Below, one piece after another: positions 35,107-45,698 of a stretch of DNA of 64,000 nucleotides. The notes beneath the pieces were generated by a model. It saw nothing but the letters and a program-made list of their open reading frames with translations, made no database searches and was not told the DNA's origin. This stretch comes from Nitrospira sp. GTDB taxonomy: Bacteria > Nitrospirota > Nitrospiria > Nitrospirales > Nitrospiraceae. Every line of letters starts with the position of its first letter. Position 1 is the stretch's first letter. Location of the stretch: positions 2,646,001 through 2,710,000 of the forward strand of contig CP126123.1 of assembly GCA_030123605.1 (NCBI GenBank), written 5' to 3'. The translations under genes were made by a program, and so were the position numbers.

Positions 35107-35683
35107 ATGATGTCCTCCAACAGAGTGCTATTGAGATCCATTGTGGTGGGGCTTGTAGCGGGTGGTGCGACCGTGCTGTGGTCGGTTCGCGTCATGCCGG
35201 AGACTGCCCCGATCAGCCTGCCGGTAGAGACGGTGGCCGAATACCTCCACGCCGTCATCGAGGCGGACCGAGACATCTACACCAGACAAGTCGTGGAACG
35301 GATGCAGGCGAAAGGTGTGGTCCTCGCCTCAGAAAACTGGGAACAGAGACATACCTTGCCCTTACCGGCCCAGTTCCTCATGGAGTCCGGCCGGTACATC
35401 GCCAAAAAGGGTTTGGGCATTCAGTATCGCCTGATCAGTTTATGGCCGATCAACAAACGGAATGCGGCTGCGACGGAATTCGAGAAGACGGCACTGGGAG
35501 CGATCCTGACGCATCCCGCCAAGCCACATACGGGATTCGTCAAGGACGGCGGTGTACGCGGACCTTGCAGTCACCCAGGCCTGTATCGGCTGCCACAACG
35601 CCCATCAGGACAGTCCCAAACGGGATTTCAAGCTCAATGATGTCATGGGAGCGATCGTGATCACGATTCCCGTGGGGCAATAA
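35107..35683 (+). pseudogene. DUF3365 haem protein disrupted by a frameshift
   Basis: The gene starts at ATG 35107 behind a strong AAGGAGG. The first ~148 codons encode a signal peptide and the DUF3365 body, similar to the protein at 30738 (e.g. VAEYLHAVIEADRDIY, LPLPAQFL, YRLISLWPINKRNAA). Near 35552 the match continues in the +1 frame with the haem motif CIGCH, followed by SPKRDF and a normal end at TAA 35681-35683. The join also lacks about six residues found in the paralogue. A small deletion or a sequencing error explains it; without the shift the haem site would be lost. Confidence 0.8.
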
Positions 35684-35868
35684 TTGACCGACCGCATCGA
35701 GGCGCAATGGGCATTCAATCGGGGCGTGCAGGGATTCGTGAGCGCGTGAGTGACAACGGCTTGACCACATGTCCGACCGGCAGAGCGGCCTCGGTTCTGC
35801 CGGTCGAGCGGCCCCCCTACAGCGGTCCGCGACAGGCTGTTGTTGTGGAAGAGATGATCGGCAACCCA

Positions 35869-36642
35869 TCAGCCAATTTTCGCCGGCACATCAGGCTTGA
35901 GCGCCCGACAACGCAGGCGGACGTAATCGACCATCCAACTGCCATCGGCAACTGTAAGGGTCGGTCTGAGCGATTCCCGAACCTCTGCCAGCACGGTGCT
36001 CCTGCGATGGTCCGGCACCATGGCGAGGAAGGGTTGCGCAAACATCTCCAACCAGTCGGTTATATCACCGGGCAACGGAGTCGGGCGGGGAAAGAGCTCC
36101 AACGAGAGGACCTGGAATCCTTGTGTCATCAATCTGTCCCGGTATTCCTCCCCCGATGGGAAGTACCAGGGCCGAATGGATTCGGGATCATATCCCTGGT
36201 CCTTCAACACTCCATGAAGCCCGATCAGAACTTGAGTCACGTTCCCCTGTCCGCCGAACTCCGCCACAAACCGCCCTCCCGCCCGCAAGGAGTTCCAAAT
36301 GTTGTGTAGGACCTTGTCCGGTTGCAACATCCAGTGCAATGCTGCATTGCTGAACACCGCATCAAACTCTTCGTGAAACGGAAGGTCCTGTCCATCCATC
36401 ACCTGCGCCTGTACCCCGCGAGCCTGTGTCGCCGCCACCATGGCCGGACTCGCATCCACCCCCAACACCTCGCAACCGAAGTCCAGGAGCTGCTTGGTCA
36501 GCACTCCGTCCCCACAGCCAAGATCCAGGATCCGCTCCCCTGCCTTCGGTGCCAGTGACTCCATCAAGGGAGCACCGAGGTCCGCCACAAACCGCGCATG
36601 GGTTGCGTACTGTTTTGGATTCCAGACTTGTTCCATCGACAA
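35869..36642 (-). CDS. Class I SAM-dependent methyltransferase
   Basis: A 257-residue Rossmann-fold methyltransferase. Motif I is ILDLGCGDGVLT, with the acidic residue after the second strand in VLGVDASPAMV and the motif II region FDAVFSNAALHWM. It resembles trans-aconitate/ubiquinone-type methyltransferases, but the substrate is not recognisable. The start ATG at 36642 is followed by MEQVWNPKQYATHARFV. It stands alone on this strand. Confidence 0.88.
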   Translation of the reverse strand: MSMEQVWNPKQYATHARFVADLGAPLMESLAPKAGERILDLGCGDGVLTKQLLDFGCEVLGVDASPAMVAATQARGVQAQVMDGQDLPFHEEFDAVFSNAALHWMLQPDKVLHNIWNSLRAGGRFVAEFGGQGNVTQVLIGLHGVLKDQGYDPESIRPWYFPSGEEYRDRLMTQGFQVLSLELFPRPTPLPGDITDWLEMFAQPFLAMVPDHRRSTVLAEVRESLRPTLTVADGSWMVDYVRLRCRALKPDVPAKIG

Positions 36643-36748
36643 CCCCTCAGACCAAAGACCGGTACATGATCAAGGCATCCTGGCAGGAGCCGTCGTTGTT
36701 GTTGACCGCATCAGGAATCACATCGAGCAGCCGGAATTCGATTGTGCT

Positions 36749-36979
36749 TCACAGATGTCGTGGAACCTGGTTTTTAGAAAACACCCAATAGAAGGTCACG
36801 CCGCGACAGCCAGGAGCCTTCACATAGTCGAGCATCGTCGTATCGAGGAAGAGGTCGAGCCCGCGGTTTTCCGTTTCGGTGTCACGATAAAGCCTGCATT
36901 GGCCACATGGCCCGCACGACAGGGAATAATACGATACAGACGCACTAAAACCGGTTTTTGGCAGCTCTCTCTTGAGGAG
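36749..36979 (-). pseudogene. Possible 5'-truncated gene remnant
   Basis: A ~75-codon minus-strand frame ending in TGA (36751-36749) looks coding: it has a cysteine cluster CGPCGQC and a well-formed tail LDLFLDTTMLDYVKAPG...FYWVF. No ATG, GTG or TTG start precedes it and an in-frame stop lies just upstream near 36980. I do not recognise the family. The rest of the 480 bp between the methyltransferase and atpC (36643-37122) holds nothing else I can support. Confidence 0.3.
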
Positions 36980-37122
36980 TGGCCTGGTTGATCCTCAACC
37001 TCGCTCGTCCACGGAGGACCGCCCGCCTTGATGACAATTCGATCCGCATTGCGCGAGCAGAGAGGATCGACCGAACCAACCTCGGCGGGGGTCGATTCGG
37101 AAATTATTGCGAGAATGTGCTG

Positions 37123-37545
37123 TTAGGCGTGACCGGCCTTGCGAGCGCGGTCAGCGATCTTCTTGCGAAGGCGGGCTTTTTCGAGACTGATCTGAGCTTC
37201 TTTGACTTCCGACGGAAGTCCGCCGGCCTGCAGGCGTTGCTCGGCCTTGTCGACCGCCTGCTGAGCGCGACCGACATCGATGTCTTCAGCCTTTTCGGCG
37301 ATCTCGGCCATCACGGTCACTTTGGCGGGAGTGACTTCCGCAAAACCCCAGAGGACCGACATATAGTGCCAGACATCTCCCGTCTGGTACCGAAGTTCAC
37401 CGATCCGGAGAGTCGAGAGGAAATGACAGTGTCCCGGCAACACTCCGAATTCTCCCTCGATACCTGGCGCTATGACCATATCGACATCCTGGCTCAAGAG
37501 CAGCTTCTCCGGCGTGACCACCTCTAATAGAATCTTTCCCGCCAT
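37123..37545 (-). CDS. atpC: F-type ATP synthase subunit epsilon
   Basis: The 140-residue epsilon subunit of F1, with the N-terminal beta-sandwich (KILLEVVTPEKLLLSQDVDMVIAPG) and the C-terminal helical hairpin (AQQAVDKAEQRLQ). It regulates and couples rotation to catalysis. It closes the five-gene atpHAGDC run, 117 bp after atpD. The atpB, atpE and atpF genes of the membrane sector are not in the run. Confidence 0.96.
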   Translation of the reverse strand: MAGKILLEVVTPEKLLLSQDVDMVIAPGIEGEFGVLPGHCHFLSTLRIGELRYQTGDVWHYMSVLWGFAEVTPAKVTVMAEIAEKAEDIDVGRAQQAVDKAEQRLQAGGLPSEVKEAQISLEKARLRKKIADRARKAGHA

Positions 37546-37662
37546 GTTCTTTCTACTCCCTGTTACACAAGGGGAAAAGTAGGCGGGCTGCTCTGACCTG
37601 CGCGCATCGAACGAGCACCTTCTGAGCGTGCGCGTTCTGCGAGCAGAAGAGCACCCGCCTGC

Positions 37663-39126
<1,464 letters not shown>

Positions 39127-39145
39127 TTAAGAATGCTGAATGTTG

Positions 39146-39193
39146 AATTATGAATTCTGGCACAGGCCAATTCATCATTCCTCATTCATAATT
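39146..39193. repeat. AT-rich inverted repeat in the atpG-atpD spacer
   Basis: AATTATGAAT (39146-39155) and ATTCATAATT (39184-39193) are perfect inverse complements, 10 bp each, with a 28-base spacer. The surrounding bases (TGAAT and TTCAT words) are low-complexity, unlike the flanking coding sequence. It is inside the operon, so it may affect mRNA stability or stoichiometry. Confidence 0.55.
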
Positions 39194-39196
39194 GTT

Positions 39197-40081
39197 CTAT
39201 TTGAGCGCTTCCGCTCCGCCGACGATATCCATGAGTTCTTTCGTGATGGCGGCTTGCCGGGTCTTATTGTAATACAGGGTCACTTTTTTGATGAGCTGCC
39301 CCGCATTGCGGGTCGCACCGTCCATCGCCGCCATACGCGCGCCATGTTCCGCCGCTGCGGACTCCAGCAAGATCCGAAAGGCTTGCACTTGAAAATGTTT
39401 CGGAACCAACACGTTCAGCAATTCGGCTTCGTCCGGCTCATAGAGATAACTTCCGCCGGTGGTCTCTTCCGCAGCGGTCGGAACCGTTCCGAATTCGGTA
39501 GCGGCGTCTACCGGGAACAGTTTTTCCACGATCACCCGTTGTTGAATCGCGGATTTGAATTCATTGTAGACCACGTACAATTCGTCGAACGTGCCCCTGA
39601 CGAAATGGTCGGTCAAATCGCCGCCGATGTCGATGGCGTGCTCAAAGCTCAACTTGTCGAACACCCCGGTCCATTCTTGTCGGATCGGCCAAGTACGGCG
39701 GCGGAAATAATCGCGTCCCTTGCGGCCGACGATGCTCAGCGCGACCTGTAACCCTTGTGATTCGCATTGCCGCACGAATTCGGCGCTCTTCCGGACGATA
39801 TTGCCGTTGAACCCGCCGCAGAGGCCGCGGTCGCTGGTCACGACCAGGACTTCCACTTTCCTCCCCTCGCGCTTCTGCAGGAGGGGATGGGCGGAACGGT
39901 TGACCCGTCGGCTGAGATTGCCCAGCACCCCGCGCATCTTGTGAGCGTAGGGCCTTGCTGAGAGAATCCGGTCTTGCGACCGTTTCAACTTCGCCGCCGC
40001 GACCATCTTCATGGCCTTGGTGATCTTCTGGGTGTTCTTGAATGCCGCGATCTTGCGGCGCAGGCTTTGTAAACTCGGCAT
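39197..40081 (-). CDS. atpG: F-type ATP synthase subunit gamma
   Basis: The rotating central stalk subunit, 294 residues. It begins MPSLQSLRRKIAAFKNTQKITKAMKMVAAAKL (start ATG 40081; a frame from 40105 would add eight residues) and ends with helix ARMAAMDGATRNAGQLIKKVTLYYNKTRQAAITKELMDI, the family's conserved C-terminal helix. The centre has VVTSDRGLCGGFN. It follows atpA by 66 bp, a spacer containing several TCAGC-type short repeats. Confidence 0.97.
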   Translation of the reverse strand: MPSLQSLRRKIAAFKNTQKITKAMKMVAAAKLKRSQDRILSARPYAHKMRGVLGNLSRRVNRSAHPLLQKREGRKVEVLVVTSDRGLCGGFNGNIVRKSAEFVRQCESQGLQVALSIVGRKGRDYFRRRTWPIRQEWTGVFDKLSFEHAIDIGGDLTDHFVRGTFDELYVVYNEFKSAIQQRVIVEKLFPVDAATEFGTVPTAAEETTGGSYLYEPDEAELLNVLVPKHFQVQAFRILLESAAAEHGARMAAMDGATRNAGQLIKKVTLYYNKTRQAAITKELMDIVGGAEALK

Positions 40082-40147
40082 GGACTTTATGCTTTCAGCG
40101 GTCAACCATTGGCCATCAGCTCAAAGCTGAGGGCTGAATACTGATGG

Positions 40148-41665
40148 TTATTTTGCGCCATACCCCATTTTCTGTTTGAAGGCAATGATGATGTCTTTTA
40201 ACCGGCCGCCGACTTTGTCGTCGATCTTGCCGATGCTGGTCACTTCCTTCTTGAGTTCCGGATGGTGCTGCTGAACATAATGGAGCAAGTCCGCTTCGAA
40301 CTGCTGCACTTTTTCGACCGGCACGTCGTCCAGGAAGCCGTTGACACCGGCATAAATCGACAGCACCTGATCCGCAACCGGCATCGGCTTGTATTGCCCC
40401 TGTTTCAGCAACTCCACCATGCGCACGCCGCGGGCGAGCTGCATTTGCGTGGCCTTGTCGAGTTCGCTGCCGAACTGTGAGAACGCCGCCATTTCTCGGT
40501 ATTGGGCGAGGTCCAACCGCAATGTTCCCGCCACCTGTCTCATTGTCTTGATCTGTGCCGAACCGCCGACGCGGGACACCGACAGACCGACGTTGATCGC
40601 AGGACGAATGCCCGAATAGAACAGGTCGCTACCCAAATAAATCTGACCATCGGTGATCGAAATGACGTTGGTCGGGATATAGGCCGACACGTCGCCCGCT
40701 TGGGTCTCGATGATCGGAAGGGCCGTCAAACTGCCGCCGCCGAGCTTATCACTCAACTTCGCAGCACGCTCCAACAGGCGCGAGTGCAGATAGAACACGT
40801 CGCCGGGGTAGGCCTCACGGCCAGGGGGACGGCGAAGCAACAACGACAACTGACGATAGGCGACTGCATGCTTGGATAAGTCGTCGTAGACGATCAAGGC
40901 GTGTTTCCCGTTGTCGCGGAAGTATTCGCCGATGGCCGCTCCGGCGAAAGGCGCCAGGAATTGCATCGGCGCAGCGTCGCTGGCCGTGGCCGACACCACC
41001 ATGCTGTACTCCATCGCATGGTTCTCTTCGAGGGTCTTCACCACACGGGCAACCGTCGAACGCTTTTGGCCGACGGCTACGTAGATACAGAAGACACCGA
41101 GGCCCTTCTGATTGATGATCGTATCGACGGCGATCGCGGTCTTGCCGGTCTGCCGGTCGCCGATGATCAACTCGCGCTGACCGCGGCCGATGGGGATCAT
41201 GGCATCGATGGCCTTGATGCCGGTTTGCAACGGCTCGCGGACCGATTGGCGGGTGTTCACCCCGGGCGCTACGACTTCGATCCGAGAGGAATGCGGTGAG
41301 TTGATCGGCCCCTTGCCGTCGATCGGCTGTCCGATGGCGTTGACCACCCGTCCGATCAATGCTTCACCGACCGGGATTTCCGCAATGCGGCCGGTCCGCT
41401 TGACGGGATCGCCCTCCTTGACTCCGACGTCGTCTCCCATCAAAACCGCGCCGACATTGTCCTCTTCCAGGTTCAACGCGATCCCGTACAGGCCGCCCGG
41501 GAATTCAAGCATCTCACCGGCCATGGCTCCGTCTAATCCGTAGACCTTGGCAATGCCGTCTCCGACCTGGATGACCGAGCCGGTCTGGCTGACATCCACC
41601 TGTTGGTCGAAGCCCTTGATCTTCTCTTTAATGATGGAGCTGATCTCTTCTGCCTTGATCTGCAT
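40148..41665 (-). CDS. atpA: F-type ATP synthase subunit alpha
   Basis: The non-catalytic nucleotide-binding F1 subunit. ATG 41665 gives a 505-residue protein starting [16 protein letters not shown]; the frame is open further upstream but the atpH stop is at 41668 and the family begins here. P-loop GDRQTGKT is present, as is the arginine-finger-containing motif [15 protein letters not shown]. It follows atpH by two bases, so the two genes are coupled. Confidence 0.97.
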   Translation of the reverse strand: MQIKAEEISSIIKEKIKGFDQQVDVSQTGSVIQVGDGIAKVYGLDGAMAGEMLEFPGGLYGIALNLEEDNVGAVLMGDDVGVKEGDPVKRTGRIAEIPVGEALIGRVVNAIGQPIDGKGPINSPHSSRIEVVAPGVNTRQSVREPLQTGIKAIDAMIPIGRGQRELIIGDRQTGKTAIAVDTIINQKGLGVFCIYVAVGQKRSTVARVVKTLEENHAMEYSMVVSATASDAAPMQFLAPFAGAAIGEYFRDNGKHALIVYDDLSKHAVAYRQLSLLLRRPPGREAYPGDVFYLHSRLLERAAKLSDKLGGGSLTALPIIETQAGDVSAYIPTNVISITDGQIYLGSDLFYSGIRPAINVGLSVSRVGGSAQIKTMRQVAGTLRLDLAQYREMAAFSQFGSELDKATQMQLARGVRMVELLKQGQYKPMPVADQVLSIYAGVNGFLDDVPVEKVQQFEADLLHYVQQHHPELKKEVTSIGKIDDKVGGRLKDIIIAFKQKMGYGAK

Positions 41666-41667
41666 GG

Positions 41668-42207
41668 CTACTCCTTGGTCAACAATCGCTGCATGGCGCT
41701 CAGTCGGCCCCGGACCGTGCTGTCTACGACGGTACTGCCCAGACGGATATGGAGGCCGGCGACATGTTCCGGTACGGTATGGAACGTGACATCGACATCG
41801 CGTTTCAAGAGTTCGCGCAACCGGCCGGTGATCCGATCTTGCTCGACTATCGGCAAGGTCCTCGCGGATGCGACAGACACCTGTTGAGTACCTTTGGATG
41901 CGTCCACCAGCTTGGCGAACGCCTCGGCGATGTCCGGCAGAAAACCGACACGATTTTTTTTCACCAATTGGTCCAGAAAATTCTTGCCGATCGGCGGACA
42001 TCCAAGTCGTGTGGCCAGCTCGATCAGGACACTCAACTTGCTTTCTTCCGGGAAGGCAGGAGATGCCACCGCATGGCGCAAGGCCGCTGATTGTGCAAAG
42101 GCCTCTCCCATCCCCTGCAACGCCACGCGGGCTGGTTCGACACTGGCTGTATCAAGAAGTTCGAACAGAGCTTTTGCGTATCGACGTGCGACGGCTGTCT
42201 TCATCAC
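41668..42207 (-). CDS. atpH: F-type ATP synthase subunit delta
   Basis: The 179-residue delta (OSCP-type) subunit sits on top of F1 and connects it to the peripheral stalk. It begins [19 protein letters not shown], the family's conserved start, and ends with the [20 protein letters not shown] segment. It is the first gene of the atpHAGDC run; the Fo genes that normally come before it are missing here, and mnmA lies 300 bp upstream. Confidence 0.96.
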   Translation of the reverse strand: MMKTAVARRYAKALFELLDTASVEPARVALQGMGEAFAQSAALRHAVASPAFPEESKLSVLIELATRLGCPPIGKNFLDQLVKKNRVGFLPDIAEAFAKLVDASKGTQQVSVASARTLPIVEQDRITGRLRELLKRDVDVTFHTVPEHVAGLHIRLGSTVVDSTVRGRLSAMQRLLTKE

Positions 42208-42285
42208 AGTGGCTATCCGCTACGGTGAACCGTGTTTTGATCAAACGGGAAGCTTGCGTGCGGTGGGCACGACAAAAAGCGCGCC

Positions 42286-42315
42286 AAGTTAGCATTCAGA
42301 CGCGGTTACTGTCAA
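42286..42315 (-). promoter_or_regulatory. Possible promoter of atpHAGDC
   Basis: On the minus strand TTGACA (42315-42310), 18 bp spacer, TAACTT (42291-42286) with an extended -10 TGC. It would give a start near 42279, about 70 bases before the atpH ATG. Confidence 0.45.
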
Positions 42316-42365
42316 GAAGGAGAGGGCGGGTCGAGGTGGAGGAGGGCTCCTTTCTCTTGCAACAC

Positions 42366-42414
42366 CCGTCTCAGAGGGCCTTCGCTCGAGACGGAGGTGC
42401 GTCTCGGCGCACCT
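42366..42414. repeat. Two adjacent hairpins in the mnmA-atpH spacer
   Basis: Stem 1: CCGTCTC (42366-42372) with GAGACGG (42388-42394), 15-base loop. Stem 2: AGGTGCG (42395-42401) with CGCACCT (42408-42414), 6-base loop. No T-run follows. They could end mnmA transcription or structure the spacer. The rest of the 298-bp spacer shows only the promoter above. Confidence 0.45.
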
Positions 42415-42505
42415 TAGGTGAGCGGGTGAGGATAATAGCCGTAGCGGAAGCCTCCCTTACGTTCGGTTCACATGAGAAAGGTGACAGGAGTATGGCCGTC
42501 GATAG

Positions 42506-43588
42506 TCAGGTGCGCTGGATGATGCCGCCGCCGAGCACACGGTCGCCGTCATAAAACACGGCCGACTGACCGGGGCTCAGTGCACGCTGAGGCTGGTGAA
42601 ATAGAACCTGGATTGTTCCGATTTCCGAAGGTACCACGGTCGCTGCTGCAGGAGGAGTCGCGTATCGAATCTTTACCTCCGCCTCGATCGGTTGCCGACC
42701 GACCACCCTGTCAAAGAGACTGAGATCTGCGACGTAACAGTCGGATTGCACGAGGTGGTCTTCCGTGCACAACACGACCTCCCCCGATTCAGGCACGACC
42801 TTCTTGACATAGAGCCTCTGCCCCGTTGCAATGCCCAACCCACGACGTTGGCCCGGGGTATAAAACGCAATCCCTTCGTGTCGTCCCAGGACCGCCCCAT
42901 CAACCCCCACGAAAGGTCCTGGCTTTTTCGCTTCCGGCATTTCCTGCTCGATGAAGGTCCGATAGTCCCCGTGGCTCACGAAACAGATTTCCTGGCTTTC
43001 CTTGAGTTCCTCCACCGGCAGGCCGAGGGCTTCCGCCTCCTGCCACACCTCGCCCTTTTGCATGTGCCCGACGGGAAACAAGAGTTGCGGCAACCAGGCA
43101 GGATTGATTCGATAGAGAAAATAGCTCTGGTCCTTGCGCTGGTCGAGCGCCCGGTGCAGAGCCCACCGCCCGCCCGCCTGCTGCACGCGGGCATAGTGCC
43201 CTGTGGCCACATAGTCTAGGCCCCGCTCCTGCGCCAAGGCGTAGAGGGAGCGCAATTTCACCCGCTCATTACAACGCACGCAGGGATTGGGAGTGGTGCC
43301 GGACGCATACCCCGCCACGAAATCGTCGATCACGCCCTGTTGGAAGACTTCGCGCCGATCGACGACTTCATAGGGGATATTCAAGCGCTGCGCAACGAAC
43401 TTGGCGATGCCGATCTTGCAACAACCCCGCTCCTCCCAGCGCTTGGAGGTTGCGACCTGTTCATCTTCATGCTCCCACACCTGGAGCGTGACACCATGGA
43501 CATCGTATCCTTGGCGTACGAGAAGAGCGGCGGCGACGGAGCTATCCACTCCGCCGCTCATGCCGAGCAGCACGGTCTGACCTGTCAT
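42506..43588 (-). CDS. mnmA: tRNA-specific 2-thiouridylase
   Basis: MnmA puts sulfur on U34 of tRNAs for Lys, Glu and Gln. The PP-loop SGGVDSSVAA is at the N terminus, the first catalytic Cys is in NPCVRC and the second in ESQEICFV; the C-terminal barrel is complete. The length (360) is normal. The same window encodes MnmE and MnmG, which modify the carbon 5 side of the same uridine. It is downstream of the bactofilin genes. Confidence 0.97.
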   Translation of the reverse strand: MTGQTVLLGMSGGVDSSVAAALLVRQGYDVHGVTLQVWEHEDEQVATSKRWEERGCCKIGIAKFVAQRLNIPYEVVDRREVFQQGVIDDFVAGYASGTTPNPCVRCNERVKLRSLYALAQERGLDYVATGHYARVQQAGGRWALHRALDQRKDQSYFLYRINPAWLPQLLFPVGHMQKGEVWQEAEALGLPVEELKESQEICFVSHGDYRTFIEQEMPEAKKPGPFVGVDGAVLGRHEGIAFYTPGQRRGLGIATGQRLYVKKVVPESGEVVLCTEDHLVQSDCYVADLSLFDRVVGRQPIEAEVKIRYATPPAAATVVPSEIGTIQVLFHQPQRALSPGQSAVFYDGDRVLGGGIIQRT

Positions 43589-43626
43589 AGATAATACCGC
43601 TGGAATGAACGGGACCGACTGATTGA

Positions 43627-44082
43627 TTAGGGTTCTTGGGTCTTGACCTTGCCACGGTGGGCCACGAGATCATGCACCCCGGGATCCTGGGGCGATGCGA
43701 GGTCCGCCCCCTCATCTTCCACCCACTTTTCAGCTCCCATGTTACTCATGCCGTGAAAATGAGCCCCTTCCTCAACGGCAATCATCGGACTTTGAATGTC
43801 GCCGATGAGGATGCCGGGCTTTTGAAGCTCCACCTTTTGACTCGCCGTGACCGTGCCCTTCACCCGCCCGCTGATGGAGACGGAGCCGGCGGCGATCACG
43901 CCCTTGATGATAGCACTCTCGCCGACAATGACCGCCCCGCCTGTGTGCACTTCGCCCTCGACACGCCCATCGATTCGCACGGTCCCATCAAACGTGACGA
44001 TTCCCTTAAAATTGGTGCCTTTCCCGAGAAAGGTAAACTTGTCATCTTCCGCGACGGCCTGCTTTTTTGTCTCACCCCACAT
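43627..44082 (-). CDS. Bactofilin family protein (copy 1)
   Basis: Bactofilins form membrane-linked filaments without nucleotides. The 151-residue protein (start ATG 44082, GGAGGA seven bases upstream) has a short N-terminal tail, the bactofilin beta-helix repeats (KGIVTFDGTVRIDGRVEGEVHTGG, GESAIIKGVIAAGSVSISGRVKG) and a polar C-terminal tail of ~40 residues. It lies downstream of a second, similar gene and upstream of mnmA. Confidence 0.93.
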   Translation of the reverse strand: MWGETKKQAVAEDDKFTFLGKGTNFKGIVTFDGTVRIDGRVEGEVHTGGAVIVGESAIIKGVIAAGSVSISGRVKGTVTASQKVELQKPGILIGDIQSPMIAVEEGAHFHGMSNMGAEKWVEDEGADLASPQDPGVHDLVAHRGKVKTQEP

Positions 44083-44151
44083 CGGCGTCCTCCTTCGCAC
44101 ACCCAACGATTGTGACCGGCCGGGGCGCGGGCTGAATGGAACGGTCGCTCG

Positions 44152-44183
44152 GGCTGTCGCTGATACAAGTATCAGCGACAGCC
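44152..44183. repeat. Perfect 15-bp inverted repeat between the two bactofilin genes
   Basis: GGCTGTCGCTGATAC (44152-44166) and GTATCAGCGACAGCC (44169-44183) are perfect inverse complements separated by AA. It lies in the 136-bp spacer. It would fold into a very stable hairpin on either strand, but no T-run follows on the transcribed strand. Confidence 0.7.
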
Positions 44184-44218
44184 ACTACTCCCAGTAACGA
44201 TTTCCTCAACGAGCCTGA

Positions 44219-44695
44219 CTATCCGCTCACCAACTTGACACCCTGTCCACGCGTGGAGCCCTGCGGTTCGCGGGTTGCCGACTGACTCATTTCCAACGTT
44301 CCGTTGAAGACGACCCCTTCTTCCATGGAAAGCAACGGCGCCTTCACTCCAGCATTCACCACGGCGGGCGATCGCAATTTCACCTTCTCTCGGGCGCTGA
44401 TATCGCCGGTGATCTTCCCCTTGCACACGACGGTGCCGGCCGTGATCTTGGCGGTCAACACCGCATCCTCGCCGACCAACAACACGCCTTCCGTATGAAT
44501 TTCTCCGTCCAAATTGCCGTCGATGCGCACGGTCCCGTTGTAGGAAATGACGCCCTTGAAACTGACGCCCTTCCCGACAAAGGCATTGATCTCCTCGCTC
44601 CCTTCACGCGGTGCTGCGGCTTCCAAGTTTTCCATGTCGGTCCCCTCGCTTTGTCCTGCCTGGCGCTTCCCTTCCTGCTTGTCCTTAATCCACAT
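44219..44695 (-). CDS. Bactofilin family protein (copy 2)
   Basis: A 158-residue bactofilin (start ATG 44695, MWIKDKQEGKRQ, with GGAGGG upstream; the frame is open to a GTG at 44752). The beta-helix core is VGKGVSFKGVISYNGTVRIDGNLDGEIHTEG and GEDAVLTAKITAG. The N-terminal 45 residues are polar and differ from copy 1, as is usual for paralogues with different partners. It lies 154 bp after parB. Pairing of bactofilins with ParAB is known in Myxococcus. Confidence 0.93.
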   Translation of the reverse strand: MWIKDKQEGKRQAGQSEGTDMENLEAAAPREGSEEINAFVGKGVSFKGVISYNGTVRIDGNLDGEIHTEGVLLVGEDAVLTAKITAGTVVCKGKITGDISAREKVKLRSPAVVNAGVKAPLLSMEEGVVFNGTLEMSQSATREPQGSTRGQGVKLVSG

Positions 44696-44849
44696 CCCTC
44701 GTCCCTCCCACGAATGACAACTTCTCTCACGTTCCGACCGGAAAGCCGTCACCGATCCACAGGACGGTCGTCGATCCCGGCCTCTCCAAAAACGCCGGTA
44801 TTCTACTCCGGGCGGGAGCAGAAAATCTTCCCTGAAAACACCGCGTCGG

Positions 44850-45698
44850 TCAGTTAAGTATTTTCTCTAGCACACCGTCCAATTCTTCCGGCGAAAAGTA
44901 GTGGATGATGATCTTCCCCCCGCGCCGTCCCTTCTGCACGTCCACCCTGGTGCCCAGACGCTTCTGGAGACGCTCCTCCAGGTCCGACCGTAACGGCACT
45001 CGAACCGGGCGCTTCCCCGGCTTTCGCGCTTCAGCATGCTCCTGCACCAACCGTTCAGTCTCACGAACGGAGAGCTGGTCGTTGACGATTTGGTTGGCCA
45101 GATTCAATTGAGCCGCAGGAGTCATGAGCCCAAGGATGACCTTGGCATGCCCCGCCGAAAGGCGGTCCGACTCGATCAATTGCTGCACTTCAGGAGGAAG
45201 CGTCGTCAGACGCAACATATTCGCCACGGACGAACGGTCGCAGGCTACCTTCTGCGCGATCGCCTCCTGAGTGAGATCGAATTCGTTCAACATACGCTGA
45301 TAGGCCCTGGCCGTCTCCATGGGATTGAGATCGTCCCGTTGCAAATTCTCAACGAGCGCCAACACCATCGACTCTTGATCGGACACATTCCGAATCAATG
45401 CAGGAATCTTCTGCATTCCTGCTAACTTAGCCGCTCTCAAACGTCGTTCACCGGCAATCAGCTCGAAGATGCCATCGCCTTTTCGGCGCACCAAGATCGG
45501 TTGCAGCAGGCCGTTCTGTTTCAGCGAGGCGGTCAGTTCCGCCAATTCGACCTCAGAAAATTGCTGCCGTGGTTGGAACCGGTTCGGCACAATCGCGTCA
45601 AGCCGCAACTCCTGCACGTCACCTCGATCCGGTTCCATTGTTGTCTTGCCGGTCGGCAACAGAGCATCCAGGCCTCTACCGAGGGCTTTTTTCTCCAT
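44850..45698 (-). CDS. parB: Chromosome-partitioning protein ParB
   Basis: ParB binds parS, spreads as a CTP-dependent clamp and drives segregation with ParA. The 282-residue protein starts MEKKALGRGLDALLP at ATG 45698, with AGGAG ten bases upstream. The C-motif is IAGERRLRAAK, the HTH follows at TQEAIAQKVACDRSSVANMLRL, and a C-terminal dimer domain is present. It overlaps the parA end by 23 bases. Two parS sites lie just upstream around rsmG. Confidence 0.96.
   Translation of the reverse strand: MEKKALGRGLDALLPTGKTTMEPDRGDVQELRLDAIVPNRFQPRQQFSEVELAELTASLKQNGLLQPILVRRKGDGIFELIAGERRLRAAKLAGMQKIPALIRNVSDQESMVLALVENLQRDDLNPMETARAYQRMLNEFDLTQEAIAQKVACDRSSVANMLRLTTLPPEVQQLIESDRLSAGHAKVILGLMTPAAQLNLANQIVNDQLSVRETERLVQEHAEARKPGKRPVRVPLRSDLEERLQKRLGTRVDVQKGRRGGKIIIHYFSPEELDGVLEKILN

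Noticed and set aside
34770-35660. A 296-codon plus-strand frame over the disrupted DUF3365 gene
   Set aside because: It is in another frame than the DUF3365 match and has no ribosome-binding site or motif.
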